Notes under the pieces: generated by a model
Told to the model about the DNA's origin: nothing
Database searches by the model: none
What the model saw: the letters and a program-made list of their open reading frames with translations, nothing else
In this document: positions 59,679 through 64,000 of the stretch, one piece after another
Numbering within the stretch: the stretch's first letter is position 1
Layout: every line of letters begins with the position of its first letter
NCBI GenBank assembly: GCA_963705355.1
Contig: OY970070.1
Location: forward strand, 1,054,001-1,118,000
Reading direction: 5' to 3'
Length of the DNA: 64,000 nt
From: COMBO-56-21 sp963705355
GTDB taxonomy: Archaea > Thermoplasmatota > Thermoplasmata > UBA10834
Position numbers and translations under genes: made by a program

Positions 59679-60086
59679 ATGACAGAGAAGATGTGCATGG
59701 TTGTTAGCGAAGGGACATTCGATAAGGCGATGATGCCCTTGATCATGGGAACGACAGCAGCCGCGATGGGCACCGAGGTCCATGTGTTCTACACGTTCTT
59801 CGGAACGAAGCTGGTGACTGCGAAAGGATTGAAACCGAAGCTACCCGGGATGTGGCGCTTGTTCACCGGCATGTTCGTGAAGAAGATGAAGGCTGTTGGG
59901 ATCGGCAACTACCAGGAGATGATGCAGCAGGGCAAGGAGCTGGGCATCAACTTCTACGCGTGCAGCACAACGATGGGCCTTATGGGCATCAAGGAGAGCG
60001 ACCTGCTGCCGGGCGTCAAGGTGCTGGGAGCTGCTGCGTTCCTGAAGTTGGCCTCTGAATCGAAGACCACACTGTTCATCGGTTGA
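59679..60086 (+). CDS. DsrE/DsrF-like protein, DsrE2-type
   Basis: A 135-residue protein (MTEKMCMVVSEGTFDKAMMP...). The region GINFYACSTTMGLMGIKESDLL carries the cysteine that is the active position in DsrE2-like proteins, and FTGMFVKKMKAVGI is the typical amphipathic insert. GGAGAAAC supplies the ribosome site. It likely exchanges sulfur with TusA. It is spaced 29 bases from tusA. Confidence 0.88.
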   Translation: MTEKMCMVVSEGTFDKAMMPLIMGTTAAAMGTEVHVFYTFFGTKLVTAKGLKPKLPGMWRLFTGMFVKKMKAVGIGNYQEMMQQGKELGINFYACSTTMGLMGIKESDLLPGVKVLGAAAFLKLASESKTTLFIG

Positions 60087-60094
60087 GCGATATC

Positions 60095-60397
60095 ATGCCG
60101 AAAACGGCGTTCATCATCCTGAAATCGCCGCAGGAACAGGATCCGACGCACATGGTCTCCAGGCTTGCAGACAGGCAGGACGCGAGCGCGATATTGCTGG
60201 AGGACGGTGTGTACCAAGCGATCCTAGGATCAGCCGCTGACAGGCTGGGGAAAGCCGCGCATGAAGTCTATGTGTCCCTTGATGACGTCGAGGCGAGAGG
60301 CTTCTCACCGTCGGACCTCAAGGTCGGAAGGGCAGTCGGATACGCGGACATAATCGATTGCATAATGGAACGCACTGAGCGCACAGTTGCCATATGA
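60095..60397 (+). CDS. DsrH/TusB-like protein
   Basis: A 100-residue protein. FIILKSPQEQDPTHMVSRLADRQDASAILLEDGVYQA and the late VSLDDVEARGF resemble DsrH/TusB, the third member of the DsrEFH hexamer. It lacks an obvious cysteine. ATG 60095 starts the family N-terminus; TTG 60083 is also open. It is co-transcribed with the flanking genes. Confidence 0.75.
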   Translation: MPKTAFIILKSPQEQDPTHMVSRLADRQDASAILLEDGVYQAILGSAADRLGKAAHEVYVSLDDVEARGFSPSDLKVGRAVGYADIIDCIMERTERTVAI

Positions 60398-60406
60398 GGT
60401 GAACGA

Positions 60407-60766
60407 ATGGCCAAAACACTCACGATACTCTGGCGCACGGGCTCGATGATGGCAATGGATGCAAACGTGGCGGTCAAGCTGGCGAAGGCCGCGTTGGACA
60501 AGGGATATAAGGTACAGCTTTTCGGCTACGGCGAAGGAGTCACTGCCGTGAAAAAGGGGCAGAACCCAAAGCGCTTCCCGAACGTGGGGAAGGAACTCGA
60601 GGATGTGGCAAAGGATGGAGCCAGCACGGCCGTCTGCGAGACCTGCTTTGCGGCAAGAGGATTCGAGCGCGGGGAGGAGATACCCAGCGCGAAGGTCGGC
60701 AGCCTCACTAACGACCTCTTCAAGTTCGTGTCAGAGTCGGACAGACTCGTGACGATTGCGAGGTGA
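60407..60766 (+). CDS. DsrE-family protein with cysteine pair
   Basis: A 119-residue DsrE-fold protein (TLTILWRTGSMMAMDANVAVKLAKAALDKGYKV...). CETCFAARGFERG holds the CxxC-type cysteine pair that usually carries sulfur in DsrE/TusD. GAGGTGAACG before the ATG is a good ribosome site. It probably pairs with the next gene as the DsrE/DsrF subunits. Confidence 0.88.
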   Translation: MAKTLTILWRTGSMMAMDANVAVKLAKAALDKGYKVQLFGYGEGVTAVKKGQNPKRFPNVGKELEDVAKDGASTAVCETCFAARGFERGEEIPSAKVGSLTNDLFKFVSESDRLVTIAR

Positions 60767-60770
60767 TCAA

Positions 60771-61127
60771 ATGGCAAACTCGACACTCGTGCTGATCACC
60801 AAGGCCCCATACGGGCTCGAGGAAGCTTTCGCAGGGCTAAGGCTCGCGCTCGCGATGGGCGTGAACGGCATGAAGACCTCTGTGGTCATGGTGGAAGACG
60901 GCGTCTACAATACTGTCAGCACTCAGAAGCCGGAGACGGTGAAGATGCCCTCGAACATCGAGGCGACAAAGGAGCTGTACGACTTCGATATCCCCGTCTA
61001 CGTCGTCAGGGAGGACCTTGTAGCGAGAGGCATACCCGAATCGAAGCTGTTCGAAGGGTTGAAGGTCATCCCAGCAGGAGATCTGAAGGCTCTCCTTGCA
61101 GATCACGACGTCGTCACGACATTCTGA
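60771..61127 (+). CDS. DsrF/TusC-like protein
   Basis: A 118-residue protein (STLVLITKAPYGLEEAFAGLRLALAMGVNG...). KAPYG and LRLALA are typical of DsrF/TusC and DsrE-like subunits, and the tail VYVVREDLVARGIPESKLFEG resembles DsrH-type ends. AGGTGATCAA gives a ribosome site 5 bases after the previous gene. It contains no cysteine, which suits a structural partner. Confidence 0.85.
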   Translation: MANSTLVLITKAPYGLEEAFAGLRLALAMGVNGMKTSVVMVEDGVYNTVSTQKPETVKMPSNIEATKELYDFDIPVYVVREDLVARGIPESKLFEGLKVIPAGDLKALLADHDVVTTF

Positions 61128-61191
61128 ATCCTCTTCAGGAAGAACTCCGCCCAATCCATTGCTTTTATACTGCGCTACGCAATCCACGAGC

Positions 61192-62910
61192 GTGCGTTTC
61201 GAACTCATAGAACGGGACGGGCTGGCGAGAATCGGCCAGCTCGAGATCGACGGCGTCAAACACAGAACGCCCGCACTGGCCTTTGTGGACACAGAAAAGT
61301 ACCCGGCGCCTGAAGGAGTGCTGAGGGTCGTGCCCTCCACAAAGAAGGGCAAGGGGAACCTTCTGATCGAGCCCTCGGGATTCTCGGCGACATATCACAG
61401 AGAGGAAGAAGCTCATCTGAGGCCAGCATTCCATGGATCTCCGTACGCCGAAGTCAGGCTTGAGGAAGATGTCACATACCCCGACGAAACCTCGTCGATA
61501 ATGCTCGACTCAAAGAAATTCGCGGACTCTGTGTCCGAACTGAAGAATGGAGCCTGCCTGCTGAGGCCTATGTACTGCTCGGTCATGGGCCTTCCCCACA
61601 GGCTCGCGCTCCTCGCGTACTGCGGCTTCGACGTCTTCGACTCCATACCTTTGATCGCGGCCGCGGAGAATGGCAGCTACCTGACCACGGCCGGCGTCCT
61701 GGACTATGTTCGGATCGAAGACCTCCCATGCGCCTGTCCAGCTTGCGCGTCCGGAAAGCGCGGAAAGAAGGAGCTGCTCCACCACAACTACACTGAGGCC
61801 TTGAGCGAACTGAGGCTGATTCGGCACACGATCTCCGAGGGAAGGTTGAGGGAACTTGTGGAGGCGAGGGTCAGATCGGACCCGTGGCTCGTCCAGAACC
61901 TCAGGCTCATGGACCTCGAGCACTACGACCTCCAGGAACTTCACGCGCCCGTCAGGGGGGCGCCGTTCCACGCCGGCTCCAAGGAGTCGCTATCCAGGCC
62001 GGATATTGTCAGATGGCGGAGGAGGCTCGAGAGCAGGTACAAGAAACCTGAGGGGACAAGCGTTCTGCTCTTGATCCCCTGCTCCGCCAGGAAACCATAC
62101 TCACTGTCTCAGTCCCACATGCGCTTCAGGCGAGCCGTCTGGCAGAGCGGCAAGGCGGACATCGTTCACGAAGTCATAGTGACATCCCCGCTCGGGCTGG
62201 TGCCGAGGGAGCTCGAGCTGTTCTACCCCGCAAAGGACTATGACATACCGGTCACGGGGCACTGGGACCGGGACGAGAAGCGGATGGCCGAGGAGATGGT
62301 CACATGGCTCGTTGCAAGTCAGAAGTACGACCTGGTGCTGTCGCATCTGGGCGATGAGAGAGAGCCCGTGAACTCGGTTCTGAAGGATTGCGTCGACACC
62401 TCCCTCGGAAGCCCTGGGTCCAAAGAGAGTCTGCAGAGACTTGAGGAAACCCTGAGAGATCAGGCCCCAGCGAAAAGGTCTGGCAAGAGACACTCGAGGG
62501 AACTGGAGGACATGCGTTCCCTTTGCCGTTTCCAGTTCGGCCAGGCAGGAGATGCTCTCTGTGAAGACGCGCGAATCGTTGGGAGATGGCCGAACCTGAA
62601 AATCGTGAAGGGCGAGACACAGCTGGGCATGCTGACGGGAGACCGCGGCATGGTCTCGCTCACTACCGAAGGCGCCCGGATGATAGCGGAACTGCGCGCC
62701 TACTGCGTCGAGATCGAGGATTTTGTCCCCAAGGGGAACCTGTTCGCAGTCGGCGTCATGAATGCGAGCAAGGAGATCAGGATAGGGGACGATGTCGCGG
62801 TCGTGCACGGCAAGGACGTCAGGGCTGTGGGAGTTGCTCAGATGACGCCGGCGGAAATGGAACTCGCAGAACGAGGAGAAGCCGTGCACATCAGACATGT
62901 GCTCCAATAG
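61192..62910 (+). CDS. arcS: Archaeosine synthase ArcS
   Basis: A 572-residue protein that turns preQ0 at position 15 of tRNA into archaeosine (or into its lysine adduct with a partner). The N-terminal TGT-like domain starts VRFELIERDGLARIGQLEID; LLIPCSARKPYSLSQS is the PCSxxKPY active-site stretch of ArcS; the last 75 residues are a PUA RNA-binding domain. GTG 61192 lies about 26 bases after TTTATAC, a leaderless arrangement. An open frame further upstream overlaps the sulfur operon and is not needed. Confidence 0.94.
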   Translation: MRFELIERDGLARIGQLEIDGVKHRTPALAFVDTEKYPAPEGVLRVVPSTKKGKGNLLIEPSGFSATYHREEEAHLRPAFHGSPYAEVRLEEDVTYPDETSSIMLDSKKFADSVSELKNGACLLRPMYCSVMGLPHRLALLAYCGFDVFDSIPLIAAAENGSYLTTAGVLDYVRIEDLPCACPACASGKRGKKELLHHNYTEALSELRLIRHTISEGRLRELVEARVRSDPWLVQNLRLMDLEHYDLQELHAPVRGAPFHAGSKESLSRPDIVRWRRRLESRYKKPEGTSVLLLIPCSARKPYSLSQSHMRFRRAVWQSGKADIVHEVIVTSPLGLVPRELELFYPAKDYDIPVTGHWDRDEKRMAEEMVTWLVASQKYDLVLSHLGDEREPVNSVLKDCVDTSLGSPGSKESLQRLEETLRDQAPAKRSGKRHSRELEDMRSLCRFQFGQAGDALCEDARIVGRWPNLKIVKGETQLGMLTGDRGMVSLTTEGARMIAELRAYCVEIEDFVPKGNLFAVGVMNASKEIRIGDDVAVVHGKDVRAVGVAQMTPAEMELAERGEAVHIRHVLQ

Positions 62911-63007
62911 ACACTTTTTCTTGGGCCAGACTACTTTCGCCCATCCCCTGATGTGAGGTTATTGACCTTCGTTTCCACTAGAGTCGTTCAAGTGAAAGGT
63001 GAGATGA

Positions 63008-63106
63008 ATGGTGGACGCAGATCATTACAGCTGGGAAGAAGTGTACGATCTCCTAGGCTGTGAGCCCGAGATAGAGCCGACGACAGAACCGGCACTTGAT
63101 TATTGA
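63008..63106 (+). CDS. 32-residue acidic microprotein
   Basis: A tiny gene with a very good ribosome site (AGGTGAGATGA before ATG 63008). The product is acidic (DADHYSWEEVYDLLGCEPEI), then EPTTEPALDY. A terminator-like hairpin follows 12 bases after the stop. I see no family. The ribosome site and terminator make translation likely. Confidence 0.55.
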   Translation: MVDADHYSWEEVYDLLGCEPEIEPTTEPALDY

Positions 63107-63118
63107 CAACCATCCCAG

Positions 63119-63149
63119 ATAGGTAGGATACCATGCTCCTCCTACCTAT
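63119..63149 (+). terminator. Inverted repeat terminator after microprotein
   Basis: Perfect 10-base arms ATAGGTAGGA and TCCTACCTAT with an 11-base loop, followed by a C/T-rich run. It lies where transcription of the ArcS/microprotein unit should end. Confidence 0.65.
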
Positions 63150-63329
63150 CAACCCCCTCCCCCTTTGATTCTCCCAGTTATTAACCGATGCGACCCTGAC
63201 CTGTTCGTTTTCTATGGTAGAACGCAAGAGTTGAAAAAGGGTCCCGCTCAAGCGCAATCCCGAGGAAGAGGCAGATTAATCCGCGAAACGCTTAAGTCAG
63301 ATGCCGTTCATGCCCAATCGTCAGGAAAT

Positions 63330-63869
63330 ATGGGATGCGACAAGTCTGTGGTTCTACGAGGAGTTCTTGAGAACCGACAGCGTAGCATGGTTCCTGCCCT
63401 AGGCATTGCCATGAATCTGGATGGGTCTAGAATCGCGCAGAACATCGCGAAGTCGGGCGGCTACGCGGCACAAGTGCCGAGCAGCAGCAGAGGCATAGCG
63501 CGAGTCTTCGTCGTGGACGATGAGGATTTCATAAGAGATCTGTACAGAGAGGTCTTCGAGTCAAATGGGATAACCGTGTTCGCCGCTTCCAACGGCGAGG
63601 AATGTCTGAACCTCTTCAAGACTCTGAAACACAGGCCGGACGCGATCATCATGGACCACCGGATGCCCGGCAAGGACGGCATCCAGACCACCAGAGAGAT
63701 ACTCAAGATCGACCCTCACATACCAATCATCTTCTCGAGCGCGGACGAGTCTGTCCGAGAGCAGGCGCTTGAGGCGGGCGCAATCTCTTTTTGGGCGAAA
63801 CCGTTCCCGGTGAGTCTTCTGCTGAACGCTATGTTGGACATCGTGAAAGCAAGAAGAAGAGATCAATGA
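63330..63869 (+). CDS. Response regulator receiver protein with N-terminal extension
   Basis: About 179 residues. The receiver core begins at residue 57 (ARVFVVDDEDFIRDLYREV); Asp63/Asp64, phospho-acceptor Asp109 (IIMDHRMPGKDG), Ser136 and Lys157 are intact. The first 55 residues are of low complexity and the start is uncertain: ATG 63330 has AGGA upstream, ATG 63411 is also possible. A CGCTTAAGTC promoter candidate lies near 63290. It is convergent with pelota. Confidence 0.85.
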   Translation: MGCDKSVVLRGVLENRQRSMVPALGIAMNLDGSRIAQNIAKSGGYAAQVPSSSRGIARVFVVDDEDFIRDLYREVFESNGITVFAASNGEECLNLFKTLKHRPDAIIMDHRMPGKDGIQTTREILKIDPHIPIIFSSADESVREQALEAGAISFWAKPFPVSLLLNAMLDIVKARRRDQ

Positions 63870-63874
63870 GAGGC

Positions 63875-64000
63875 TCACGACATCCTGTATCTCAGCAAGG
63901 CGGCGATCCCGCCCAATGATTCCAGCCTTCTCCCCGCTTCGTGGAGCGAACTGACGATCATTAACTCGCCATTGGAGTCCTCGATCCTCCTGAGGAGCTT
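63875..64000 (-). CDS. pelA: Pelota-like mRNA surveillance protein, C-terminal end only
   Basis: The last 41 residues are visible: LLRRIEDSNGELMIVSSLHE followed by AGRRLESLGGIAALLRYRMS and a TGA at 63875-63877. This matches the end of archaeal pelota (Dom34), which rescues stalled ribosomes with aABCE1. The related aRF1 ends differently. The rest lies beyond the right edge of the window. Confidence 0.8.
   Translation of the reverse strand, partial: KLLRRIEDSNGELMIVSSLHEAGRRLESLGGIAALLRYRMS

Noticed and set aside
61096..61191. Upstream extension of ArcS
   Set aside because: It would overlap the sulfur-relay operon, and the leaderless GTG at 61192 with a TATA box at the right distance explains the family N-terminus.
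1..64000. Insertion sequences, integrases or prophage genes
   Set aside because: No transposase, integrase or phage structural protein was recognised among the frames, and no terminal inverted repeats flanking a cargo were seen.

Overview
The window is a piece of an archaeal chromosome with moderately high GC (I estimate the high fifties of percent by eye). Archaeal information-processing genes are spread along it: PCNA, transcription factor TFS, an L44e-S27e-aIF2alpha-Nop10 operon, RadB, Bud32, Alba, archaeosine synthase ArcS, a Dph6-type diphthamide ligase, pelota (edge) and an intron-bearing tRNA-Tyr. Lipid genes fit an alternative mevalonate route (isopentenyl phosphate kinase, type II IPP isomerase, polyprenyl synthase, a geranylgeranyl-reductase-like flavoprotein, a DUF92 protein). 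The 5S rRNA stands alone, many genes look leaderless (TATA about 25 bases before the start) or start with GTG/TTG, and DUF835, HTH-PAS and PKD sensor proteins are present. Together these suggest a Thermoplasmatota-like euryarchaeote. This is an inference from gene content, not a database match.

Layout. 1-7.0 kb: edge geranylgeranyl reductase, HEXXH protein, transaldolase plus split transketolase, PurN, PCNA, TFS and a membrane protein with a natural run of six histidines. 7.0-9.7 kb: a palindrome-rich spacer, CheY-like protein, DUF835 membrane protein, tRNA-Tyr and a ribbon-helix-helix regulator. 9.8-12.0 kb: PAC2, Nop10, aIF2alpha, S27e and L44e. 12.2-14.2 kb: HTH regulator, RpiA, creatininase-family protein and zinc ribbon. 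14.3-21.1 kb: a large alpha-2-macroglobulin-like thioester protein, an HTH/zinc-ribbon/multi-membrane-segment protein and Dph6. 21.2-26.6 kb: lysine 2,3-aminomutase-type radical SAM enzyme, GNAT, and an NRAMP-like transporter with a separate MgtE-N/CBS protein. 26.8-30.6 kb: two glycosyltransferases, a VTT/DedA-like membrane protein and a radical SAM protein.

30.7-36.0 kb: tRNA-Pro, XTP pyrophosphatase, Bud32, RadB, isoprenoid operon and Alba. 36.1-39.1 kb: DsrE-like protein, LarE, LarB and a zinc-ribbon protein. 39.2-41.8 kb: a 5S rRNA that looks longer than usual, HAD hydrolase, methyltransferase and DUF92. 41.8-48.2 kb: a surface protein of about 1,700 residues (FG-GAP plus PKD repeats, one membrane segment, small cytoplasmic domain), divergent from an S2P-CBS protease. 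48.2-52.8 kb: ABC exporter, UPF0200 kinase-like protein, and a small aldehyde-ferredoxin-oxidoreductase-like protein with a two-cluster ferredoxin. 52.8-54.2 kb: pyrBI. 54.3-58.7 kb: an AT-richer stretch with two DUF3494 (ice-binding-like) proteins, three microproteins and an HTH-PAS-GAF-PAS sensor. 58.9-61.1 kb: HTH regulator divergent from a TusA/DsrE/DsrF/DsrH sulfur-relay operon. 61.2-64.0 kb: ArcS, a microprotein, a second response regulator and the end of pelota.

Most worth following up: the archaeal thioester A2M-like protein with membrane segments inserted near its middle and stacked palindromes at its promoter; the giant PKD receptor with a roadblock/longin-like tail; the NRAMP-like/MgtE-N pair; the duplicated promoters of the ice-binding-like genes with their microprotein operon; the sulfur-relay cluster; and two genes (XTP pyrophosphatase, ferredoxin) whose conserved N-termini lie upstream of any ordinary start codon.
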